A stretch of 64,000 nt of DNA from Subtercola boreus (lineage in GTDB: Bacteria > Actinomycetota > Actinomycetes > Actinomycetales > Microbacteriaceae). Location of the stretch: positions 174,535 to 238,534 of the forward strand of contig NZ_NBXA01000001.1 in the NCBI RefSeq assembly GCF_003399625.1. The letters are read 5' to 3'. The notes under the pieces are model-generated. The model worked only from the letters and a program-made list of their open reading frames with translations, did not search any database and was not told the DNA's origin. Each line of letters opens with the position of its first letter. Within the stretch, counting starts at the first letter, position 1. This document shows, one piece after another, positions 8,192 through 16,278 of the stretch. The translations under genes were made by a program, and so were the position numbers.

Positions 8192-9720
8192 GAGAGTTCT
8201 TCCGTTGTCTGGTCTCCGGCCGCTGCGGCGAGGATCTCGACCTGCGTGGCTTGAGGGGTGAATTCGGCGGCGACTTCGCCGGCCCGGATGACAAGGATGC
8301 GGTCGGAGATGCGCAGCACCTCACCCAGGTCGCTCGTCACCACGAGCACGGCGGATCCGTCGTCTGCGAGGTTCGAGATGATGCGGTGGATCTCCTCCTT
8401 GGCACCCACGTCGACGCCCTGGGTGGGCTCGGCGAGCACCAGCAGCTTCGGCGTCTGCACGAGTTGCCGGGCGAGCACGACCTTCTGCGCGTTGCCGCCC
8501 GACATGGCGCTGATCGGCTGCTTCTCCGACGGGGTCTTCACGGCGAGGCGTTTGACGAAGTCGCGGGCGATGTCCCGCTGCACGCGGCCGCTCACCCAGC
8601 CCGGTACCCGGCTGAGCTTGCCGAGTTCGCCGATCACGATGTTCAGCGAGATGCTCTGGAAGCTGAAGGAGCCCTGCGCCGAACGGTTCGCCGGGAGCAA
8701 CCGGATGCCGATTCTCTTGGCCTGCGAGGGCCGTTTCACGACGACCTCGCTGCCGGAGAGGCGCATCGTGCCCGAGGTGGCCTTGTCCATGCCGTAGATG
8801 ACGCCCGCGATGTCGCCGGCACCCGAGCCGACGAGCCCGTAGAGCCCGACGATCTCGCCGGAGCGCACTGTGAGGCTGACGTTCTCGAATTTTCCCGTGC
8901 GCGACAGGTTCAACAGCTCGAGCACCGTCTCGCCCGAGGTGCCCGATCCCTTCGGCCGAGCCTCGGCGAGAACGCCGCCGACCATGAGTTCGGCGATCTC
9001 GCGAACCGAGAGCTCGCCGATCGGCCGAGTGGTGATGGTCTCGCCGTCGCGCATGACCGTGACCTCGTCGGCGATGACGAACAGTTCATCGAGCCGGTGC
9101 GAGATGTAGATGACGGAGACGCCGGTGGCGGTGAGGCGACGGATGACCGTGAAGAGCACCTCGATCTCGGAGTCCGTCAGGATGGCCGACGGTTCGTCGA
9201 GGATGAGCACCGACGCCTGTCCGGCCAGCGCCTTCGCGATGGAGACCTGCTGCTGCTCGGCGATCGAGAGGGTCCCGACGGGCACGGTCGCGATGCGGGC
9301 GGGCAGACCGACGGTGTCGAGGAGGCCCTGGATCTGGTCGGCCTCGGCCTTCCAGTCGACCCGGCCGCCCTTCTTCAGTTCGCGGCCGACGAAGACGTTC
9401 TCGGCGACGCTCAGCTCGGGGAACAGCTGCGGCTCCTGGTAGACCGTCTGCACGCCGAGGGCGATCGAGTCGGAGGTGGAGGAGATCGTCTTGGCGCTGC
9501 CGTCGAACGCGATCGTGCCGGCGTCGGGGATCTCGGCGCCCGCGATGATCTTGATCAGCGTCGACTTGCCGGCGCCGTTCTCGCCCACCAGCGCGTGCAC
9601 GGTTCCGGGCTTCAGGGCGAAGTCGGCATGACGGATGGCGCGCACGCCCCCGTAGCTCTTGACGATGTCCTGCAACTCGAGGCGGTACGTCGCGGTGGCG
9701 ACCGGAGTGTCTGCGCTCAT
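8188..9720 (-). CDS. Sugar ABC transporter ATP-binding protein
   Basis: A 510-residue two-domain ATPase of the RbsA/MglA/RhaT class. Domain 1 has Walker A GENGAGKST near residue 45, the signature-region motif LSIAEQQQVSIAKAL near 150 and Walker B VLILDEPSA near 170. Domain 2 has a degenerate P-loop (GLVGSGAGD, near 300) and the signature MSGGNAQK near 410, so only the first site is likely fully catalytic. I chose the ATG at 9718-9720, which has an AAGGAAA ribosome site; a longer in-frame extension lacks one and runs into the hairpin at 9763-9802. Confidence 0.93.
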   Translation of the reverse strand: MSADTPVATATYRLELQDIVKSYGGVRAIRHADFALKPGTVHALVGENGAGKSTLIKIIAGAEIPDAGTIAFDGSAKTISSTSDSIALGVQTVYQEPQLFPELSVAENVFVGRELKKGGRVDWKAEADQIQGLLDTVGLPARIATVPVGTLSIAEQQQVSIAKALAGQASVLILDEPSAILTDSEIEVLFTVIRRLTATGVSVIYISHRLDELFVIADEVTVMRDGETITTRPIGELSVREIAELMVGGVLAEARPKGSGTSGETVLELLNLSRTGKFENVSLTVRSGEIVGLYGLVGSGAGDIAGVIYGMDKATSGTMRLSGSEVVVKRPSQAKRIGIRLLPANRSAQGSFSFQSISLNIVIGELGKLSRVPGWVSGRVQRDIARDFVKRLAVKTPSEKQPISAMSGGNAQKVVLARQLVQTPKLLVLAEPTQGVDVGAKEEIHRIISNLADDGSAVLVVTSDLGEVLRISDRILVIRAGEVAAEFTPQATQVEILAAAAGDQTTEELS

Positions 9721-9762
9721 GGGCAGCGATTTCCTTCGGGAGGTAGTGAAAGAGGGGAGGGA

Positions 9763-9802
9763 GGCGGTACGGGACGCCCGGTGAGGAGCATCCCGTACCG
9801 CC
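9763..9802. terminator. Intercistronic hairpin after the binding-protein gene
   Basis: The arms GGCGGTACGGGA (9763-9774) and TCCCGTACCGCC (9791-9802) pair perfectly around a 16-nt loop. The hairpin lies in the only sizeable gap of the importer genes (91 bp), between the binding-protein stop and the ATPase start. Such hairpins usually stabilise the binding-protein mRNA or cause partial termination. Confidence 0.7.
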
Positions 9803-9811
9803 AGGTGGTGC

Positions 9812-10852
9812 CTAGTAGCTGAACGTGTCGACGTTGTCCTTGGTGATGACCAGCGGGTCACCCAAAAGGAGCACCTTCGAGGAGGAGTCGTAGGCGATAC
9901 CCTTCAGGTCGGCGTTGACGTCGTTCGTCGCGGCAAGGGTCTTGCCGGTGGCGAGCTGGTCGCCGGCCCACGCTGCGAGGTAGCCGAGGTTCTGCACGTC
10001 CCAGAGGATCGAGGCGCTGGAGGAGCCGTCCTTCAGGTACGGAGCCATCGACTGCGGGGTGCCGAGGCCGTCGGTGAAGACGGTTCCGGTCTTGCCGGCA
10101 TCCTTCACTGCCTGTGCCACGCCGGGAGCCGACGAGGTGCACTCGCCGACGAGACCGGTGAGGTCGGGGTTGGCGTTCATCAGGTCGGTTGCCATCGAGG
10201 TCGCAGCAGCCTGGTCTTCACCGGCGTAGACGACGTTCACGAGGGTGGCGTCCGGGTACTTCGAAGCCGTGTAGGCCTTCTGCACAGCGATCCATGCGTT
10301 CAGGTTTGCCGCGGTCTCTCCACAGGAGACGATCGCGTACTTGCCCTTGCCGCCCATGGCGGTCATCAGCTGGTCGGTCAGGGCCTCGCCGATACCTTCG
10401 ACGGAGGCCTGGTTCACGAACACTTCGCGCACCGAGTCGGGTGCGTCGGTGTCAGCGGTCAGAACCTTGATGCCCTTGTCAGCGGCTTCCTTCAGGAGGG
10501 GAGCCATCGAGTCGGGGTCGTTCGGGGCCACGATGAGTGCCGAGACGTTCTGCTGGATGTACGAGCGCACGATGTCGGCCTGTGCTGCTGCATCGGCGGT
10601 GGTCGGACCCTGGTAGAGCCAGGTGATGCCGAGCTCTTCTGCCGCCTTCTTGCCACCGGCGTTCATCGCTTCGAAGTAGGGGATGCCCTGCAGCTTCGGA
10701 ACGAAGGCGACGGTGATCTTCGCATCGCCGGCGCCGGCGGCGGCGGTGCTGCCGCCCGAGGATGAATCGGTGCGGCTGGTGCAGCCCGAGACGGTGAGAA
10801 CGGCGGCGAGTGCGATCGCACCGACGGCGATGACTTTCTTCTTGCTGATCAC
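9812..10852 (-). CDS. Sugar ABC transporter substrate-binding lipoprotein
   Basis: A 346-residue periplasmic-binding-protein-like lipoprotein. The signal peptide has a KKK n-region, a hydrophobic core and the lipobox VSGC with Cys near residue 24, followed by a Ser/Gly/Ala linker to about 42. The rest is a type 1 sugar-binding fold (Peripla_BP_4; RhaS/LsrB-like) with PKLQGIPYFEAMNAGGKKAA near 52 and VAPNDPDSM near 108. It would capture rhamnose outside the membrane. The start is GTG at 10850-10852, overlapping the rhamnulokinase stop as GTGA and preceded by AGAGAGG. Confidence 0.93.
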   Translation of the reverse strand: MISKKKVIAVGAIALAAVLTVSGCTSRTDSSSGGSTAAAGAGDAKITVAFVPKLQGIPYFEAMNAGGKKAAEELGITWLYQGPTTADAAAQADIVRSYIQQNVSALIVAPNDPDSMAPLLKEAADKGIKVLTADTDAPDSVREVFVNQASVEGIGEALTDQLMTAMGGKGKYAIVSCGETAANLNAWIAVQKAYTASKYPDATLVNVVYAGEDQAAATSMATDLMNANPDLTGLVGECTSSAPGVAQAVKDAGKTGTVFTDGLGTPQSMAPYLKDGSSSASILWDVQNLGYLAAWAGDQLATGKTLAATNDVNADLKGIAYDSSSKVLLLGDPLVITKDNVDTFSY

Positions 10853-12420
10853 TGTGTTGCCTCTCTTGTTGTGCGGGCAGACGCGACTGTGCGACCTGCC
10901 TCGTGGTGGAGTGTGAGTTCCTGGTAGGAATCCCCGAGCCCCCGACGCGCTGACTCCGCGCGTTCGAGGTTCCGAAGTCTGTGGGCCGCGTCATCCCAGC
11001 GGCTGTCGGGCTGTGGCTGGAACGAGCGCGTCTGGGTGCTCGCTGCCGCCACCTCCCAGATCTGTTCGACCGAGTCGAGTTCGCCGAGCGACCGCAGCTG
11101 CGCCGCCGCGTTGCCGAGGGCGGTGGCCTCCTTCGCCCAGCAGACGACAGGGCGGCCGGTCGCCGAGGCGGTGGCCTGCTGCAGCAGGGCGTTCAGGCCG
11201 CCCCCGCCGACGACGGCCACGGAGCTGATCGGCACGCCGGTCAGCTGCTCGATGTCCTCCAGCACGAGGCGGTAGCTGAGCGCGAGCGAGTCGAAGATGG
11301 CCCGCGCTATCTCGCCCATTCCGGCCGGCACGACGAGCGCGCGGCTGGCGCAGTACCCACGGATGCGCGCCGGCATGTCGCCTGGGGCGAGGAACTCGGT
11401 CGCGTTGAGGTCGATGACGCTCACGAGGGGGGTCGCGGCATCCGCCAGCTCGACGAGTCGCTCGTAGCTCACGTCGATGCCTTCGCGCTGCCACTGGCGG
11501 CGGCACTCCTGCAGCACCCAGAGGCCCATGACGTTTCTGAGGAACCGCACGCTGCCGTCGTAGCCGCCCTCGTTCGTGAGGTTCAGCAGCCGTGACTCGC
11601 GAGTGACGATCGGCTCGTCGAGAACGACGCCGACGAGCGACCAGGTTCCTGAGGAGATGAAGAGCGTGTCGGCTCCGGCGTTCGGGATCGAGAGCACGGC
11701 GCTCGACGTGTCGTGGGCGGAGGGGAGGATGACGCGGGTCGTCGAGAGCCCGCCCCGGGCCAGCTCGCCAACGATGCCGCCGACGTCCGTTCCGGCCGGA
11801 ACGACGGTGGGGAGCACCTGCGCGGGCAGTCCGAGGTCGGCGAAGAGCCCGAGTGCCCAGCCGCCCGAGGCGAGGTCGTAGAGGCCGGTCGTCGAGGCGA
11901 CGGAGAACTCGGTGACGCGGCTGCCGCTCAACTGATTGTGGAAGATGTCGGGCATCATCAGCATCAGGTCGGCCGCCTCGAGCACCTCGGGCCGCTCATG
12001 CGCGTCGGCGAGCATCCCGAACAGGGCTGTGATCTCGATGAGTTGGATGCCCGTGGCGCTGTACAGCCGGTCGCTGCCGAACTCGGCGAGCGCGCGTTCG
12101 AAAGCTTCGATGCGGTGTGAGTCGCGATAGGTGACGGGGTCGTCGAGCAGAGCGCCGCCCCGGTAGAGCCCGTAGTCGATTCCCCAGGTATCGACACCCA
12201 CCGACGCGACGCTCTCGCGGTCGCCGAGCGTGCTGAGGCCCTGAGCGATGTCGTTCCAGAGGGCATCCACGTTCCAGCGCAGCCAGCCACCGGTCTCCCG
12301 GGGGGTGTTCGCGAAACGGTGCACGATCTCGAGGTCGATGCGGCTGCCGTCGAAACGGGCTGCGGCGACCCGCCCGCTCTCGGCACCGAGGTCGACGGCG
12401 GCCACGGTGAGGCCGCTCAT
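10849..12420 (-). CDS. rhaB: Rhamnulokinase
   Basis: A 523-residue FGGY kinase that phosphorylates L-rhamnulose at O1. Motifs specific to rhamnulokinase are VDLGAESGRV near residue 10, TWGIDYGL near 85, ITALFGMLAD near 145, AHDTSSAV near 237 and ISSGTWSLVG near 255. Length is slightly above the usual ~490 because of a tail past about 480. The ATG at 12418-12420 overlaps the DeoR stop by 4 bp; an in-frame extension upstream lies within the regulator gene and is not used. Regulator and kinase are therefore co-transcribed at the head of the operon. Confidence 0.94.
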   Translation of the reverse strand: MSGLTVAAVDLGAESGRVAAARFDGSRIDLEIVHRFANTPRETGGWLRWNVDALWNDIAQGLSTLGDRESVASVGVDTWGIDYGLYRGGALLDDPVTYRDSHRIEAFERALAEFGSDRLYSATGIQLIEITALFGMLADAHERPEVLEAADLMLMMPDIFHNQLSGSRVTEFSVASTTGLYDLASGGWALGLFADLGLPAQVLPTVVPAGTDVGGIVGELARGGLSTTRVILPSAHDTSSAVLSIPNAGADTLFISSGTWSLVGVVLDEPIVTRESRLLNLTNEGGYDGSVRFLRNVMGLWVLQECRRQWQREGIDVSYERLVELADAATPLVSVIDLNATEFLAPGDMPARIRGYCASRALVVPAGMGEIARAIFDSLALSYRLVLEDIEQLTGVPISSVAVVGGGGLNALLQQATASATGRPVVCWAKEATALGNAAAQLRSLGELDSVEQIWEVAAASTQTRSFQPQPDSRWDDAAHRLRNLERAESARRGLGDSYQELTLHHEAGRTVASARTTREATQ

Positions 12421-13265
12421 TCGTCGACCGCCCGGAGGGTGCGGGAGGTGACGGCATCGATGGAGCGCTCGCCGTTGTCGAGCGAGGCGCCCGTGCCGGC
12501 GACGCGGGTGACCGGCGAGCCGGCCGCGGTCCAGGCGTCGACGAAGCTGTCGTCGGCGCGCTCGTCGGTGTAGAGGCGCGTGATCTCGCCCGGTGTGCCC
12601 CAGGAGTGCAGCCCGAAACCGTTGACCTTCGACGAGGGCATGGTGACGAAGATCTTGTCGCACGAGGCCATCAGGGTTCGCTTGGAGGTGGCTTCCTCGG
12701 CCACCAGCTCGAGCATGCCGAGTTCGGTCGAGGCGGCGGCGAGGCCGAAGAAGCCCTTGTCGATGCGTCCGCGGCCCTTCAGCACGTCGGAGAAGGCCCC
12801 GACGAGGGATCCGGATGCCCGCCGCAGCACGCCGCCCGGAACCACCACGGTCGCGTTCGAGTGGTCCATCAGCAGCATCGTGACGCGGAGGCCGTAGGTG
12901 ATGACGATCAGGTCGCGGTGCTCGAGGAGTTCCTGCGCGAGGTAGTAGGAGGTGGTCGAGGAGTCGATGGCGATGACGTCCCCGTCGTCGACGAGTTTCG
13001 CGACCTCCTTCGCCAAGAGGCTCTTCACCGTCGAGTCGCGGCGCATCCGCTCACTGAACGCGCCCTCTTCGCCGGTCGAGGGAGCGACGGCGCCGCCGCG
13101 CACGCGTCGCAGCAGGGAGCGCTTCTCGAGGGAGTCGAGGTCTTTTCGCACCGTGACCGTCGAGACGCCGAGCGTGCGGGCGAGGTCGTTGACCATGACG
13201 CGGCCCGTCAGCGTGAGCTCGTGGAGGATGACCTCTTCACGCACGAAGTCGTAGCTTTCAGACAT
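12417..13265 (-). CDS. DeoR-family transcriptional regulator of the rhamnose locus
   Basis: A 282-residue DeoR-type regulator. The winged helix-turn-helix spans about residues 6-60 (GRVMVNDLARTLGVSTVTVR). The sugar-phosphate sensor domain, about 78-235, carries the family signature IDSSTTSYYLAQEL near 99. A variable tail of about 45 residues follows. It heads the operon and faces the divergent aldolase/dehydrogenase gene, so it probably represses both arms through the CGAAAG sites between them until a rhamnose-derived phosphate binds. That regulation is inferred from layout. Confidence 0.92.
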   Translation of the reverse strand: MSESYDFVREEVILHELTLTGRVMVNDLARTLGVSTVTVRKDLDSLEKRSLLRRVRGGAVAPSTGEEGAFSERMRRDSTVKSLLAKEVAKLVDDGDVIAIDSSTTSYYLAQELLEHRDLIVITYGLRVTMLLMDHSNATVVVPGGVLRRASGSLVGAFSDVLKGRGRIDKGFFGLAAASTELGMLELVAEEATSKRTLMASCDKIFVTMPSSKVNGFGLHSWGTPGEITRLYTDERADDSFVDAWTAAGSPVTRVAGTGASLDNGERSIDAVTSRTLRAVDE

Positions 13266-13307
13266 CGGTGCTCCGTTCGGCTGCAGTGGCGAAGAGTGGT
13301 GACGGGT

Positions 13308-13404
13308 CGAAAGCAGTTGGCTTTCGTCGTTGTGGTGAACCTATCCGAAAGTAAACATTGCGTCAAGATTTGAAAAGTTACGAAAGAGAAACGACTTTCG
13401 AAAG
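13308..13404. promoter_or_regulatory. Cluster of six CGAAAG half-sites (DeoR operators)
   Basis: CGAAAG or its complement CTTTCG occurs at 13308-13313, 13321-13326, 13346-13351, 13381-13386, 13395-13400 and 13399-13404. The sites form inverted pairs: 13308/13321 with a 7-bp gap, 13381/13395 with an 8-bp gap and the overlapping CTTTCGAAAG. They flank both divergent promoters, as expected for a repressor of both directions. Confidence 0.7.
13338..13366 (-). promoter_or_regulatory. Promoter of the leftward rhamnose operon
   Basis: Read leftward: -35 TTGACG (13361-13366), 17-bp spacer, -10 TAGGTT (13338-13343). A CGAAAG half-site at 13346-13351 lies inside the spacer. The DeoR gene starts about 73 bp downstream of the -10 box. 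Confidence 0.65.
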
Positions 13405-13416
13405 GAAGCATTGTGC

Positions 13417-13445
13417 TTGACAGAGGGTACTGCTGCTCATAGATT
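13417..13445 (+). promoter_or_regulatory. Promoter of the rightward aldolase/dehydrogenase gene
   Basis: A perfect -35 TTGACA (13417-13422), a 17-bp spacer and -10 TAGATT (13440-13445). The nearest CGAAAG site ends 12 bp upstream of the -35. The leader to the ATG at 13496 is C-rich. Confidence 0.7.
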
Positions 13446-13495
13446 GGCCCCGGCCCCCACCCCCCCACACCCTCCACTGTCGAAGGACTGCTGTC

Positions 13496-15532
13496 ATGAC
13501 ACCCACCCCGAAATCCGACCTCATCGCCAGGTCGAATCGGCTCGGCTCTGATCCGCGGGTCACCAACTATGCGGGCGGAAACACCTCGGCGAAGGGCACG
13601 GAGATCGAACCGGCGTCGGGTAAGCCGGTCGAACTCCTCTGGGTGAAGGGTTCGGGTGGAGACCTCGGCACCCTGACCGAGGACGGCCTGTCGGTGCTCC
13701 GCCTCGACCGCTTCCGCGACCTGGTGGATGTCTACCCCGGCGTCGAGCGCGAAGACGAGATGATCGAGGCGTTCCCGTACGTGCTGTTCGGCACGGGCGG
13801 AGCGGCCCCCTCGATCGACACGTCGATGCACGCGCTGGTGGATGCGGCGCACGTCGACCACCTGCACCCCGACTCCGGCATCGCCATCGCGACCTCGGCC
13901 GACGGTGAGGCCCTTACCGCGACGATCTTCGGCGACCGCGTGGCGTGGGTGAACTGGCGTCGCCCCGGCTTCCAGCTCGGCCTCGACATGGCCCGCATCA
14001 AGGCGGAGAACCCCGGCACGATCGGTGCGATCCTCGGCGGGCACGGCATCACCGCGTGGGGTGACACCAGCGACGAGGCCGAGGCGAACAGCCTCTGGAT
14101 CGTCGACACGGCAGAGGCCTACATCACGTCTCACGGCAGGGCGGATCCCTTCGGCCCGGTGCTCGCGGGCTACGAAGCCCTCCCCGAAGACGAGCGGCGC
14201 ACGAAGGCGGCGCTGCTGGCGCCGCACATCCGCGCCCTCGTGTCGACCGACAGGGTGCAGGTCGGCCACTTCACCGACAGCGCCGAGGTGCTCGACTTCC
14301 TCAGCTCGGCCGAGCATCCGCGGCTCGCCGACCTCGGCACCAGCTGCCCCGACCACTTTCTGCGTACGAAGATCAAGCCGCTCGTGCTCGACCTGCCGGC
14401 CTCCGCCAGCGTCGAGGAGTCGGTCGCCCGCCTCGCCGAGCTCAGCGAGCAGTACCGCGTCGACTACCAGGCGTATTACGACCGCAATGCGACGCCCGAC
14501 TCGCCCGCCATCCGCGGAGCCGACCCGGCGATCGTGATGATTCCGGGTGTCGGCATGTTCAGCTGGGGCGCGAACAAGCAGACCGCCCGGGTGGCCGGTG
14601 AGTACTTCGTCAACGCGATCAACGCGATGCGCGGCGCCGAGGCTCTGTCGACGTACGCTCCGATCTCCGAGGCCGAGAAGTTCCGCATCGAGTACTGGGC
14701 GCTGGAGGAGGCGAAGCTCGCGCGGATGCCGAAGCCGAAGCCGCTCGCCACCCGCATCGCCCTCGTGACCGGTGCCGCATCCGGGATCGGCAGGGCCATC
14801 GCCCACCGGCTCGCCGCCGAGGGGGCCTGCGTCGTGATCGCCGACCTCGATCTCGCGAAGGCGCAGGCCGCCGCGGCCGAGATCGGCAACACCGATGTCG
14901 CGATCGGCGTCAAGGCCGACGTCACCAGCGAGGCCGAGGTCATCGCCTCGGTGCACGCCGCCGTGCTGGCCTTCGGCGGGCTCGACCTCGTCGTGAACAA
15001 CGCCGGCCTCGTGCTGGCGCGATCGCTCCTCGAGACCAGCGAGGCGGACTGGGACATCCAGCACGACGTCATGTCGAAGGGATCGTTCTTCGTCTCGAAG
15101 GCCGCGGCGCGCGTGCTCATCGACCAGAAGCTCGGCGGCGACATCGTCTACATCTCTTCGAAGAACTCGATCTTCGCCGGCCCCGACAACATCGGCTACT
15201 CCTCCACGAAGGCCGACCAGTCCCACCAGGTGCGCCTGCTGGCCGCGGAACTCGGCGGCTACGGCGTCAAGGTCAACGGCATCAACCCCGACGGCGTCGT
15301 GCGCGGCTCGGGCATCTTCTCGGGCGGCTGGGGTGCCAAACGCGCGGCGACGTACGGTGTTCCCGAGGAGGAGCTCGGCCTCTACTACGCACAGCGCACG
15401 CTGCTGAAGCGTGAAGTGCTGCCCGAGAACGTGGCCAACGCCGTGTTCGTGCTCTGCAGCGCAGACCTCAGCCACACGACGGGCCTGCACATCCCGGTCG
15501 ACGCCGGGGTCGCGGCCGCGTTCCTCCGGTAG
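13496..15532 (+). CDS. Bifunctional rhamnulose-1-phosphate aldolase / short-chain dehydrogenase (RhaEW type), copy 1
   Basis: A complete 678-residue enzyme. Residues 1-400 form a class II aldolase-like domain (NYAGGNTSAKGT near 23, VDHLHPDSGIA near 120, GGHGITAWGDT near 180). Residues 420-678 form a short-chain dehydrogenase with TGAASGIGRAI near 424, NNAG near 501, catalytic SSK near 559 and YSSTK near 569. By family knowledge it turns L-rhamnulose 1-phosphate into DHAP and L-lactaldehyde and oxidises the latter to lactate with NAD. It is monocistronic, divergent from the DeoR gene, and ends convergent to the surface-protein genes. The gene cut at the left edge is a close paralogue. Confidence 0.95.
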   Translation: MTPTPKSDLIARSNRLGSDPRVTNYAGGNTSAKGTEIEPASGKPVELLWVKGSGGDLGTLTEDGLSVLRLDRFRDLVDVYPGVEREDEMIEAFPYVLFGTGGAAPSIDTSMHALVDAAHVDHLHPDSGIAIATSADGEALTATIFGDRVAWVNWRRPGFQLGLDMARIKAENPGTIGAILGGHGITAWGDTSDEAEANSLWIVDTAEAYITSHGRADPFGPVLAGYEALPEDERRTKAALLAPHIRALVSTDRVQVGHFTDSAEVLDFLSSAEHPRLADLGTSCPDHFLRTKIKPLVLDLPASASVEESVARLAELSEQYRVDYQAYYDRNATPDSPAIRGADPAIVMIPGVGMFSWGANKQTARVAGEYFVNAINAMRGAEALSTYAPISEAEKFRIEYWALEEAKLARMPKPKPLATRIALVTGAASGIGRAIAHRLAAEGACVVIADLDLAKAQAAAAEIGNTDVAIGVKADVTSEAEVIASVHAAVLAFGGLDLVVNNAGLVLARSLLETSEADWDIQHDVMSKGSFFVSKAAARVLIDQKLGGDIVYISSKNSIFAGPDNIGYSSTKADQSHQVRLLAAELGGYGVKVNGINPDGVVRGSGIFSGGWGAKRAATYGVPEEELGLYYAQRTLLKREVLPENVANAVFVLCSADLSHTTGLHIPVDAGVAAAFLR

Positions 15533-15566
15533 CCGGCCCCGCCCGTTCAGCGGTCTGCGGTTCGGG

Positions 15567-16265
15567 TCAGGAACTGACGTAGGTGAGGTGCAGAATCGCG
15601 CCCTTGCAGGCGTCCTGGTTCGTGCCCTTCTCGCTGAAGCCGATGGATGCCCCGCTGAACCCGGCCGTCTCTTCGGGCTCGAGCGTGCGGCCGACCGGCA
15701 TCGCGGCATCCCGCAGCACGTAGTCGCTCGCGTCGCACGCGCCCTCGGTCGCCCCGCTCGCCTTCGTGACGCGTTCGATCGACACCGTCACCACGCTGAT
15801 GCGGGCGCTCGCCGTGCCGTGGTTCGTGATGGTGCCGACCAGTGTTGTCGGCGCGCCGCCCGGTGCGATCCCGCTGTTCACCGAGGTCTGGATGATCGTG
15901 AGGGTGTTGTCCGCGCCGCTGCCGCCGCCGCCCCTACCGCCCCCGCCGCCGCTGCCGTCGGGGCAGTCGTCGCTCGCCGGAGCGGTCGCGCCCGCAGCCG
16001 ATACCACGACAGTGACCGCGGCCGCCTGCGCGGACGGCGCTCCACCGACGACTCCGAGCACGCCGCCGACGAGCAGCAGCAGCACCAGCGCTCCACCCGT
16101 GCGTGCGCGACGGTTCCGCGCACCGAGAACCACGAACACGGCAGCCCCGGCGAGCAGGCACACCAACCCCACGACGACGAACGCGGCCACGGGCAGTCCG
16201 GTGTTCGACAGCTCGCACGCAGCGGCGGGGATCATCCGGCCCGCGTTCGCTGCGGCAGCCCGCAA
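15567..16265 (-). CDS. Membrane-anchored surface protein with a camelysin-like C-terminal domain
   Basis: Up to 232 residues from a TTG; an ATG 10 codons later is an alternative start. The N-terminus has two hydrophobic segments (about 25-48 and 57-80) separated by RNRRAR, and the first is preceded by LSNTG, which looks like a sortase sorting signal but at the wrong end. A Gly-rich linker near 103-117 leads to a domain of about 110 residues. That domain matches the small protein at 20518-21009 in PGGAP, TxTNxGT, ACxAxDY and GTNQDxCK, including two conserved cysteines. I infer an anchor or minor subunit for that protein. The gene begins about 14 bp past the stop of the giant repeat gene, in a different frame. 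Confidence 0.75.
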   Translation of the reverse strand: MRAAAANAGRMIPAAACELSNTGLPVAAFVVVGLVCLLAGAAVFVVLGARNRRARTGGALVLLLLVGGVLGVVGGAPSAQAAAVTVVVSAAGATAPASDDCPDGSGGGGGRGGGGSGADNTLTIIQTSVNSGIAPGGAPTTLVGTITNHGTASARISVVTVSIERVTKASGATEGACDASDYVLRDAAMPVGRTLEPEETAGFSGASIGFSEKGTNQDACKGAILHLTYVSS

Positions 16266-16278
16266 CTGATCCCGGTCA

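Noticed and set aside
8251..9822. A 523-codon + strand frame opposite the ABC ATPase
   Set aside because: Shadow of a gene with intact Walker motifs on the minus strand.
13208..15709. An 833-codon minus-strand frame across the aldolase/dehydrogenase gene
   Set aside because: It crosses the divergent promoter region and has no recognisable domain, while the + strand gene is complete.
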